Assembly (NCBI GenBank): GCA_018365895.1
Contig: JAGZJD010000050.1
Coordinates: 1 to 17,228 of the forward strand
Reading direction: 5' to 3'
DNA: 17,228 nt
Origin: Lachnospiraceae bacterium
Lineage (GTDB): Bacteria; Bacillota_A; Clostridia; Lachnospirales; Lachnospiraceae
Below are positions 7,504-13,053 of this stretch, in pieces. The number at the start of each line of letters is the position of its first letter. The first letter of the stretch is position 1. The translations under genes and the position numbers were made by a program. Under the pieces are notes generated by a model, which ran no database searches, was not told the origin of the DNA, and saw only the letters and a program-made list of their open reading frames with translations.

Positions 7504-8596
7504 TTCGTAAATAATAACTTTCCATATATTTTGCAGTTGCATCCATATCAAATCCTGCATCAATGACATATTTCTGCATGTTTGTATGTGCACTCGGATT
7601 CTGTGCCATCTCAAGTGCTGCATTCGCCCACTTTTCTTTCCCATCACTCAACAACAATTTGCGGTAGATCGGCGTAATATCCGTTTCCGGCGGCAATCCT
7701 TCAGAGCAGACAATAGGAACACCTGCCGCCTGCGCTTCGATTGCAACAATACCCAAACCTTCAAACAAAGATGGAAAAACAAACACATCCATCGCTTGAT
7801 AAATTCTGTTCATATCCTTTCTATTTCCAAGAAAATGCACACAATCTGAAAGGCCTTTTTCGACCACTTTGCTTTTTACTTTCTCTTCTAATGGCCCGGT
7901 GCCAACAAGGATCAATTCAGCGTCAGGCTTTTTCTTCTTGATTTCTGCAAAAACATCAATCAGGAAATCATGGTTTTTCTGAGGATGCAGGCGACCAACA
8001 TGGCCGACAACAAATTTATCCTTTAACCCCAGTTCTTTCCTGATTTCATTTCTGGTATCCGCATCCGCAATAAAGTTCTGCGAATCAATCGCATTTTTCA
8101 GTACTTGAAACAGCTTGTCTTTGAACAGATATTTTCCAGCTTCTTCAGAGCAGGCGAAAAGATCTGTTGCGTTTTTGGTAAACATTCGCTGCATGAACAG
8201 CTTCGGTAAATATTTTATATCGTGTACTGTCTCATTATTATGTGAATGAGCAATTCTGACGGGGATACCTGCTTTCTTTGCAGCTTTCAGGCAGAAATAT
8301 CCAATCGTGTAGGCGTGACAATGAACAATTTTATATTCGTGATGCTGAGCAAAGAAAACTGCCAAATCTTTTTGAAATTTAGGAAGGTTCAAATCCTCCC
8401 GGAAAGACAGTTTGTAAACATGTCCACCCATTTTTTCAATTTCATCATCGTAAAACTGTTTTTCCTTATAAACGACCAAAAAATCAAACTGTACTTTCGT
8501 TCTGTCAATTTTCCGGTATATATTCATCAACAAAGCCTGCGTACCGCCAGCTTCCATTCGCTGCAAGATATGCAAAACTCTTATCGGCTCTCCCAT
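7493..8596 (-). CDS. GT4 family glycosyltransferase
   Basis: A 367-residue GT-B (GT4, glycosyl transferases group 1) enzyme of cytoplasmic repeat-unit assembly. Near the N-terminus, VLHILQRMEAGGTQALLMNIYR is the acceptor-side signature. KFVVGHVGRLHPQKNHDFLIDVF begins the C-terminal nucleotide-binding domain around residue 198. FPSLFEGLGIVAIEAQAAGVPIVCSE carries the E-x7-E motif around 277-285. Length is normal. The start is the ATG at 8596, with GGAGG eight bases upstream; a GTG five codons earlier would place the binding site inside the gene. It follows Fe-S protein 1 by 21 bases. Its base composition is less AT-rich than that of the genes downstream of 7493. Confidence 0.9.
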   Translation of the reverse strand: MGEPIRVLHILQRMEAGGTQALLMNIYRKIDRTKVQFDFLVVYKEKQFYDDEIEKMGGHVYKLSFREDLNLPKFQKDLAVFFAQHHEYKIVHCHAYTIGYFCLKAAKKAGIPVRIAHSHNNETVHDIKYLPKLFMQRMFTKNATDLFACSEEAGKYLFKDKLFQVLKNAIDSQNFIADADTRNEIRKELGLKDKFVVGHVGRLHPQKNHDFLIDVFAEIKKKKPDAELILVGTGPLEEKVKSKVVEKGLSDCVHFLGNRKDMNRIYQAMDVFVFPSLFEGLGIVAIEAQAAGVPIVCSEGLPPETDITPIYRKLLLSDGKEKWANAALEMAQNPSAHTNMQKYVIDAGFDMDATAKYMESYYLRKYN

Positions 8597-8617
8597 GTAT
8601 TCTTCCTCCACAAAATC

Positions 8618-9769
8618 TCAAAGAGATTTGATTTTTTGAATCAGTTTATTCGGCAGCACAGATTTCAACCGTGCTTTTGGCTGAAAGCCAACCTTTATAT
8701 TCTCTATAAAGCCTGGTTCATCGATGCTCTTATAGAAAGTATCTCTAGTCACAGGCCTGTTGCTCGGCTGCACCAGATTATGCTGCTTCACCATGCCCTC
8801 TTCCAACGTTGCTTCTTCTACTTCTGCAAGAACTCGCATCATTTCAAAGAGCTTTTGACCTTTTTCGGTATTTACAAATACACTGGACACGCCCTTTGGA
8901 GAATTGAAGCTCGGATGGCTCTTTGCAATTCCCCAGAAATCACCCACTGTCAAATCTCCTACACGGCTCGTATTCGCATAAGCACACTTATAACAGCTCT
9001 CTCTATAGCAGTCGCCATCCATAAAATGTTTTCCATAGCGATCAAGGGAGAGTGTCTTTGTCTTTGTCTTTGTCTTTGTCTTTAGCAGGTATTGTGTTCC
9101 CCAACCTCTCTTGTCTTTGGAACGGAAGTTGAAATAGATTACTCTGCCAGCCGTCTGCTTGTTCTGGTATTCCAGATACTTTTTGAAGAACTTCGGCGAA
9201 GGCACACCGTGGCAAATCAGGTCAACTGTATATAGATTTTCTGGATTGCCACCCAAAAAAGCATACAGACCTGCAATCTGGCAGGGAGTTCCTGTAAAAA
9301 GCACCGTTTTTCCCTCTGACAAACGCTGTTTGACCTTTGCGTAGCTATCTTTCGGGTCAGACTGAACATACTTAGAGGACTGTAGTTTCTCTCTTTCTGC
9401 TTCATCTGTCACTTCAATGTGGCTTACTGCCAGCTGCTCGTCATAGGCAGCACCATAAACCACACCGCCCATTTGCAACATAGTTTTCGCTGCACTATCC
9501 GCCGCACCGCCAGATGCAGAGCGCATAATATCCACATCATTTTTATTGCGCCACGCCCAAACTTTATATGGCTCATTCCGATGAAATTCCGTATTTTCTA
9601 CTGGACACTTTTTCAAGCACACCTTGCACTCGATGCAGCTTTCTTCATCAACAGACGGATACCAAAATCCCTCTTTGTTTTCTACCATAGAGATACAGTG
9701 TTTTGGGCAGCTTTGCTCACAGCTTTTACATCCCACACATTTCTCTTTTATCCTCGATATGTTCTCCAT
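8618..9769 (-). CDS. F420-hydrogenase/dehydrogenase beta-like Fe-S protein 1
   Basis: A 383-residue paralogue of the protein at 1036-2160. Two complete ferredoxin motifs, CxxCxxCxxxCP, lie at C11, C14, C17, C21 and C45, C48, C51, C55. The flavin/F420-family core follows: RSASGGAADSAAKTML, SSKYVQSDPKDSY, VLFTGTPCQIAGLYAFL, DLICHGVPSP, then CYRESCYKCAYANTSRVGDLTVGDFWG. It is presumably an electron-transfer or reductase protein acting on the glycan or its precursor; the real cofactor and substrate are unknown. The start lies one base after the pyruvyl transferase 1 stop, indicating coupling. An odd (Lys-Thr)5 stretch at residues 230-239 is encoded by a 6-bp tandem repeat and is absent from the paralogue. 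Confidence 0.87.
   Translation of the reverse strand: MENISRIKEKCVGCKSCEQSCPKHCISMVENKEGFWYPSVDEESCIECKVCLKKCPVENTEFHRNEPYKVWAWRNKNDVDIMRSASGGAADSAAKTMLQMGGVVYGAAYDEQLAVSHIEVTDEAEREKLQSSKYVQSDPKDSYAKVKQRLSEGKTVLFTGTPCQIAGLYAFLGGNPENLYTVDLICHGVPSPKFFKKYLEYQNKQTAGRVIYFNFRSKDKRGWGTQYLLKTKTKTKTKTLSLDRYGKHFMDGDCYRESCYKCAYANTSRVGDLTVGDFWGIAKSHPSFNSPKGVSSVFVNTEKGQKLFEMMRVLAEVEEATLEEGMVKQHNLVQPSNRPVTRDTFYKSIDEPGFIENIKVGFQPKARLKSVLPNKLIQKIKSL
9054..9083 (-). repeat. Hexanucleotide microsatellite (5 units) in coding sequence
   Basis: GTCTTT is repeated five times without a mismatch on the plus strand. On the coding strand it reads AAG ACA five times, giving alternating Lys-Thr at residues 230-239 of Fe-S protein 1. 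Because the unit is six bases, changes in copy number add or remove Lys-Thr pairs without shifting the frame. It interrupts a region where the paralogue has a short, non-repetitive segment (EKNNFKLEQNGKRF), so it is probably a surface loop or strand insertion. Confidence 0.95.
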
Positions 9770-9770
9770 T

Positions 9771-10895
9771 TTATTCCTCTAAATTTTTTCTCAGATACTC
9801 CTTCGCCACTTCTCTATGTGCTTTCAACTGCTCATCAACTTTCGCGTAATCAATCGCCTTTTCATTGATGTTTTCTGTATCTTCAATTTTCGTTGTCATC
9901 CGATTGGCCAGTCCCAGTCGCTTTAGCAAATCGCTCAACTTTTCTTCATTACCATAGCTGTTACCTACACTCTTGCGAATCAATGTTGTAAACGGCCGAT
10001 GTGTGATCACTGAGAAGATGCTGCCGTGGAAGGTATCGGTAATAACTTCTTCTGCATTTCTGAAATAGGCCAGAACTTCAAAGGGTGAGCAGTCCACGAA
10101 TCGGTCTGCACATTTTTGGATACCACCAATTGCATATACCTTCAAATTCTTTTTCTTTGCATAAGCAGCAATCCAATCTGCCTCATCATTGGAAATACGA
10201 CCTGCATACGCGTACAAAATCAAATACTTCTCATTCGTCTGAACCTGTGGGATTTTGTCGCAGCAGTTCATGTAATCATAGGTCAGAACCGGATCCAGAT
10301 TGTACACTGGTTCTTTCCCAGTGAGCTGTTCTACAATAGTTCCTGAATTAGCATCTCGTACAGAAATCGCGTCAAACTTCTTCAACAAAGCTCCGACTTC
10401 ATTGGCCTTTTTATACTTTTCCAGCTTTTCCAATGTGGTATTACCGAAAGACGCTGCATAAGTGATAAGTTTCTTCGCATGGTTATTTTTTCCAAACAAT
10501 TCTGGCGAATAGCCTACATTGGAATTTTTTTGAATACAGTTAAAAACCTCGTCACTGCCAATCACAAGACAATCCACTGTCGGATTGTAGTTCATTTCAT
10601 CTGTAATCCCTAAAAGTGGCATATACTTTTGAGCGAAAGACTGTTTATATCGGATAAACGATAATTTGTGTGCAAGAGGAGCCCGATACCGAAAGGCTTC
10701 CAGCCCCTTTTCTATCTTTCGGACAACCTTGTTTTTACTATCTGCGTTTTCGGCAATAACCGGTGCACCGACATGGTAATCCACAAATTCTACATTACAG
10801 CCAACTTCCTCAATTAGCTGCTTCAATGCATATGCCTGCAAAAACGAACCGTAGTTTGCAATGCGCTGCATCGACATGATTCCAACTTTTCTCAT
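9771..10895 (-). CDS. Polysaccharide pyruvyl transferase family protein 1
   Basis: A 374-residue member of the polysaccharide pyruvyl transferase (CsaB/WcaK-like) family. Visible blocks are VGIMSMQRIANYGSFLQAYALKQL at the N-terminus, CLVIGSDEVFNCIQKN near 115-130, ITYAASFGNT, ISVRDANSGT, PVYNLDPVLTY and ITDTFHGSIFSVITHRPF. The ATG at 10895 is preferred over the one at 10919, because GAGG (overlapping the pssE stop) sits eight bases upstream. It is the paralogue of the protein at 4245-5330, and each has an F420-beta-like Fe-S protein in the locus; here the pair is adjacent and separated by one base. Expected role: ketal-pyruvate or related modification of the repeat unit. Specificity unknown. 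Confidence 0.87.
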   Translation of the reverse strand: MRKVGIMSMQRIANYGSFLQAYALKQLIEEVGCNVEFVDYHVGAPVIAENADSKNKVVRKIEKGLEAFRYRAPLAHKLSFIRYKQSFAQKYMPLLGITDEMNYNPTVDCLVIGSDEVFNCIQKNSNVGYSPELFGKNNHAKKLITYAASFGNTTLEKLEKYKKANEVGALLKKFDAISVRDANSGTIVEQLTGKEPVYNLDPVLTYDYMNCCDKIPQVQTNEKYLILYAYAGRISNDEADWIAAYAKKKNLKVYAIGGIQKCADRFVDCSPFEVLAYFRNAEEVITDTFHGSIFSVITHRPFTTLIRKSVGNSYGNEEKLSDLLKRLGLANRMTTKIEDTENINEKAIDYAKVDEQLKAHREVAKEYLRKNLEE

Positions 10896-10905
10896 CCACC
10901 CATCC

Positions 10906-11400
10906 TCAATACAATTCATCTACCAGTTTTTCAAGTTCTTCATTAAACTTTGCATTGTTACTGCTCATACCATGTCCCATACCAGCAACAATCTGATCAT
11001 AGTTCGTTATGATATCTCCCAGTGTATTAATGTCCTCCACCGGAATAATCGTTCCCATTCTCTGCGCCACATTCCTTGCGAACTCAACTTGATGGTCATT
11101 CACATGCTCATTGAACTGATGCTGACGTGGCACAACAATAGGAGTCTTACCTATCTGTAGTGGCATAATAAAACTTGCCGGGCCACCGTGAGTGATTACA
11201 ATACGGGCGTCGGCCACATTTTTCACCATCTGCTGATATGGAATCAACTTACTCCACTGACAGTATTTCGGCTCGTATGTACTAAAGCCAGTCTGGATAA
11301 TTACATCTTCGTTTATAATGCCGTCTTTCTTTAATTCATCTATTTTCTGAATCAGCCGATTAAATGGCTGCTCATGTGTTCCTACCGTCACAAAAATCAT
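10906..11400 (-). CDS. pssE: PssE-like catalytic glycosyltransferase subunit (Alg13 type)
   Basis: A 164-residue protein corresponding to the C-terminal, nucleotide-sugar-binding half of a GT28/Alg13-Alg14 enzyme. MIFVTVGTHEQPFNRLIQKIDEL at the N-terminus and ITHGGPASFIMPLQIGKTPIVVPRQHQFNEHVNDHQVEFA (about 84-123) form the conserved donor site. Such subunits need a membrane partner; the PssD/Alg14-like protein is encoded 15 bases upstream. In rhizobia PssD/PssE form a glucuronosyl transferase, and in streptococci Cps14F/Cps14G act as a galactosyl transferase, so the sugar cannot be assigned here. Its stop overlaps the binding site of pyruvyl transferase 1. Confidence 0.9.
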   Translation of the reverse strand: MIFVTVGTHEQPFNRLIQKIDELKKDGIINEDVIIQTGFSTYEPKYCQWSKLIPYQQMVKNVADARIVITHGGPASFIMPLQIGKTPIVVPRQHQFNEHVNDHQVEFARNVAQRMGTIIPVEDINTLGDIITNYDQIVAGMGHGMSSNNAKFNEELEKLVDELY

Positions 11401-11415
11401 TTTCTCGTCCCCTAC

Positions 11416-11865
11416 TTAGAATATGCTTCCAAGGTTAACCGCCTTTGGATAAACCTTTTTCTGCTCTTCCCACTGCACAACAAACTTGTCCACAATGGGG
11501 TAAACCATCTTTCCTGTCATTGTCGGTTTATCAATTCGATCAAAAACCTCGATGTAGACCAACTTTGCGCCCATCATTTTACCAATATAAAAAAACGGGA
11601 CCGCAACTGCTGCACCGCAGGAAATAATCAAGTCTGGCTTTTCCTTATGTAACACATTCCATGCAATCTTGGTATTCTTAATAAGAGCCTTTAGACTCCG
11701 GTTTGTCGGATAATAACAAGGATACATTTTTTCACCTTCAAGCAGACTTCTTGCATCCTCTTTATCAAACGTAACCCAAAAATGATCCTTGTTTTTCCAA
11801 AATGGCTTTAACATATATAAATGTGTCAGGTGTCCTCCTGACGAACCAACTAAACATACTTTCAT
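11416..11865 (-). CDS. pssD: PssD-like membrane-anchor glycosyltransferase subunit (Alg14 type)
   Basis: A 149-residue protein of the Alg14/PssD family, the acceptor-binding, membrane-associated partner of PssE. The N-terminus MKVCLVGSSGGHLTHLYML has the glycine-rich GSSGGHL motif, and DLIISCGAAVAVPFFYIGKMMGAKLVYIEVFDRI (about 79-112) is the conserved central region with a hydrophobic stretch. The start is taken at the ATG at 11865, with AGGAG ten bases upstream; a longer start eight codons earlier lacks a site. It is the first gene of the compact run to 96 and follows the repeat-rich gap, so a local promoter may exist, but no convincing -35/-10 pair was found. Confidence 0.9.
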   Translation of the reverse strand: MKVCLVGSSGGHLTHLYMLKPFWKNKDHFWVTFDKEDARSLLEGEKMYPCYYPTNRSLKALIKNTKIAWNVLHKEKPDLIISCGAAVAVPFFYIGKMMGAKLVYIEVFDRIDKPTMTGKMVYPIVDKFVVQWEEQKKVYPKAVNLGSIF

Positions 11866-11959
11866 GTCCTCTGATCTCCTGCATCCCAAGATTTTTTATG
11901 TACACATCCCGAAAGATTGTATTTCCTTTTTATAAGTAACTGTGTTCACCACACACTCA

Positions 11960-12010
11960 GCTAAGTGTTTTCTTATACTGTCGTATCCAACTACCCCAGC
12001 AATCATATTT
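11960..12010 (-). repeat. Degenerate repeat R1 (AACACTTAG family)
   Basis: Plus-strand reading GCTAAGTGTT, then TCTTATACTGTCG, then ATCC, then TACCCCAGCAATCA. The copy at 12071-12120 has the same blocks in the same order (AAGTGTT, TT, TAC, GTCG, A, CC, TACCC, GCAAT, TTTT). It lies next to dyad copy A (12021-12047). Start-to-start spacing to the next copy is about 110 bases. Confidence 0.5.
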
Positions 12011-12020
12011 TCCTTGTTTT

Positions 12021-12047
12021 CTACTCCATAAAACATCCGTTGAGTAC
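12021..12047 (-). repeat. TACTCAAC dyad repeat, copy A
   Basis: A 27-base imperfect dyad: arms CTACTCCATAA (12021-12031) and CCGTTGAGTAC (12037-12047) around a five-base centre. Its minus-strand reading matches copy B (12280-12306) at 23 of 28 positions, so A and B form a long imperfect inverted repeat enclosing about 230 bases. The 11 bases GTTGAGTACAC (12039-12049) are also the exact inverse of 12381-12391. Confidence 0.75.
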
Positions 12048-12070
12048 ACTCGTTTCTATTTCTCTATAGC

Positions 12071-12120
12071 CGAAGTGTTGATTTGTACGGTCGAACCCCC
12101 GTATACCCTGCAATGACGTT
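12071..12120 (-). repeat. Degenerate repeat R2 (AACACTTAG family)
   Basis: Plus-strand AAGTGTTGATTTGTACGG, then TCGAACCCCCG, then TATACCCTGCAATGACG. It shares the block order of R1, and shares AAGTGTTG, TTGT and TCGAACCC with R3, which begins about 53 bases further on. The GGTTCGA string seen on the minus strand recalls a tRNA T-loop, but no paired stem surrounds it. Confidence 0.5.
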
Positions 12121-12123
12121 TTT

Positions 12124-12170
12124 CTAAGTGTTGGATTGTTGAATCGAACCCTGTCGGCGCATGAGTTTTG
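12124..12170 (-). repeat. Degenerate repeat R3 (AACACTTAG family)
   Basis: Plus-strand CTAAGTGTTGGATTGTTG, then AATCGAACCCTGTCGG. Its minus-strand reading is the closest match to the copy near the left edge of the window (31-66): both carry GTT, TTCAAC, AT, AACACTTAG, AAAA and GTC in order. Confidence 0.5.
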
Positions 12171-12211
12171 TTAAAACTGTATATATCGACCTGTCCAATT
12201 CTCGTCATTCA

Positions 12212-12228
12212 TTGTTCACTATGAACAA
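12212..12228. other. Perfect palindrome TTGTTCA-CTA-TGAACAA
   Basis: Seven-base perfect arms with a three-base centre, lying about midway between dyad copies A and B. The symmetry resembles a repressor operator or recombinase site; no T-run follows on either strand, so a terminator is unlikely. No adjacent regulator gene is present, and function is unknown. Confidence 0.55.
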
Positions 12229-12279
12229 ATCATTCACTCTCACCGCACAAAACATGTAATTATCATCACCATTCATGCT

Positions 12280-12306
12280 CTACTCAACAGCTGTTTTATG
12301 AAGTAG
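12280..12306 (+). repeat. TACTCAAC dyad repeat, copy B
   Basis: A 27-base imperfect dyad: arms CTACTCAACAG (12280-12290) and TTATGAAGTAG (12296-12306) around a five-base centre. The 11-5-11 layout resembles tyrosine-recombinase core sites in shape only. It is the inverted partner of copy A. Confidence 0.75.
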
Positions 12307-12333
12307 AAATCATCTGTTTTCCTCTAATTTTCA

Positions 12334-12358
12334 TGACTCAACAAACTGTTATGATGTT
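12334..12358 (+). repeat. TACTCAAC dyad repeat, degenerate copy C
   Basis: Carries ACTCAACA, then CTGTT, then ATGATG, in the order of copy B (ACTCAACA, CTGTT, TTATGAAG) but with substitutions at the first base and a shorter centre. Same orientation as B and D. Confidence 0.45.
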
Positions 12359-12380
12359 GGTGTCATTAGCGGGTTAGATA

Positions 12381-12406
12381 GTGTACTCAACAGCAGTTTC
12401 AGACGT
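12381..12406 (+). repeat. TACTCAAC repeat, copy D
   Basis: Begins GTGTACTCAACAG, of which the first 11 bases are the exact inverse of 12039-12049. Its first 26 bases match the inverted copy E at 17 positions, including GACGT near the inner end, so D and E together look like imperfect terminal inverted repeats of a 262-base segment (12381-12642). Confidence 0.6.
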
Positions 12407-12570
12407 TAATGATAAACTCATGGATTTTTGTTGTTTTCTCCCGTTTTCCGCCATCTCCTCATAACTTCTGAAAAAGTTGTGCCAATTTTGCGCCACAGGG
12501 ATCAAAAGTTCAGCGTTTTGTATAAATATCTTGCATTTACAGTTCATATAGCTGTGAAATACAACCAATT

Positions 12571-12906
12571 TCAGCACCCTATATAGTGTGCAAAACAGGT
12601 TCTTTTTGGCGATGCTACGTCAATATAGTTTGTTGAGTAGACATTCGTAGGAGCAGCAATGACAACGAAATCCGCTGTACTGTACGCCAGTTCCGCATCA
12701 ATCGTTGCAGTCAACTCCAATTCTTTCTCATCAAGATATTTTTCGATATACTCGTCCTGAATTGGTGATTTGTGCTGATTAACCATATCGACTTTTTCAG
12801 GAACAATGTCTACGGCATAAACTTTATGATGCTGAGACAGCAGTGTGGCAATCGACAAACCCACATATCCAGTTCCTGCCACCGCAATCGTATATTTTCT
12901 ATCCAT
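12571..12906 (-). pseudogene. ugd: UDP-glucose/GDP-mannose dehydrogenase, N-terminal fragment
   Basis: The first 88 residues are a clear UDP-glucose 6-dehydrogenase N-terminus: the Rossmann motif YTIAVAGTGYVGLSIATLLSQ (5-25), VDIVPEKVDMVN, SPIQDEYIEKYL (47-58) and ADFVVIAAPTN (78-88). The enzyme normally has about 390-450 residues; here the frame runs on into VYSTNYIDVAS and unrelated residues and stops at 111. The rest of the NAD domain, the catalytic Cys and the C-terminal UDP-binding domain are absent from the window. It has a good site (GGAG, six to seven bases before ATG), so it was recently a normal gene. It would not make UDP-glucuronate. It follows the priming transferase by 147 bp. 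Confidence 0.88.
12615..12642 (-). repeat. TACTCAAC dyad repeat, copy E at the ugd break
   Basis: Minus-strand reading GTCTACTCAACAA, then ACTATATTGACGTAG. CTAC at one end and GTAG at the other give a 26-base imperfect dyad (12615-12640). The repeat begins at the base immediately after the codon for Asn88 of the UDP-glucose dehydrogenase fragment, where resemblance to the enzyme fades. A short TNYID string after this point could still be native enzyme sequence. Confidence 0.65.
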
Positions 12907-13053
12907 AACTTACTCCTCATTTATACCAGCAAAACTGGTTAATTATTCTTTATAACAAACACTGTACTAATCTGCTTATTTCCCAACTATTTCCGTTTTG
13001 ACAGACTCCTGTATGTTCTTCAATCTTATCGATTTTCCATAAAGATATCCATA

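Larger units (their letters stand above)
11866..12570. other. Repeat-rich gap without a gene
   Basis: About 700 bases with no supportable gene. On the minus strand a 67-codon open frame (12577-12374, GTG start, no binding site) resembles nothing. The stretch contains three degenerate copies of an AACACTTAG-containing motif (11960-12170), at least four copies of the GTTGAGTA/TACTCAAC motif in both orientations, and a perfect palindrome at 12212-12228. It looks like a scarred recombination zone between the cut-off ugd and pssD. No intrinsic terminator and no clear promoter could be recognised. Confidence 0.7.

Noticed and set aside
8246..9085. Long plus-strand open frame (279 codons)
   Set aside because: It overlaps the antisense of the GT4 and Fe-S protein 1 genes, has no binding site, and its composition (Leu/Ser/Phe/His-rich, Cys-Leu repeat from the microsatellite) is that of a shadow frame.
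12124..12170. tRNA-like T-loop string (GGTTCGATTC) on the minus strand
   Set aside because: The flanking bases do not form a T-stem, no acceptor, D or anticodon arms are present, and related strings recur in neighbouring degenerate repeats.
11960..12170. CRISPR array
   Set aside because: The repeats are too degenerate, only three copies, irregularly spaced (about 110 and 53 bases), and no cas gene is visible.
12374..12577. Small minus-strand gene of 67 codons
   Set aside because: GTG start without a ribosome binding site, no recognisable family, lies within the repeat zone and overlaps the end of the ugd fragment.
12039..12642. Integron attC sites, since GTTGAGT fits the GTTRRRY core
   Set aside because: Paired cores in the right orientation are about 250 bp apart, longer than attC sites, no cassette genes lie between them and no integrase gene is visible.
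12381..12642. Intact insertion sequence bounded by copies D and E
   Set aside because: The 262-base segment has no transposase frame, the inverted ends match at only 17 of 26 positions, and the rest of ugd does not resume on the other side, so a clean insertion is not supported.
12925..12939. Hairpin ACCAG-CAAAA-CTGGT as a terminator before ugd
   Set aside because: Only a five-base stem with no adequate T-run, lying just upstream of the ugd ribosome binding site.
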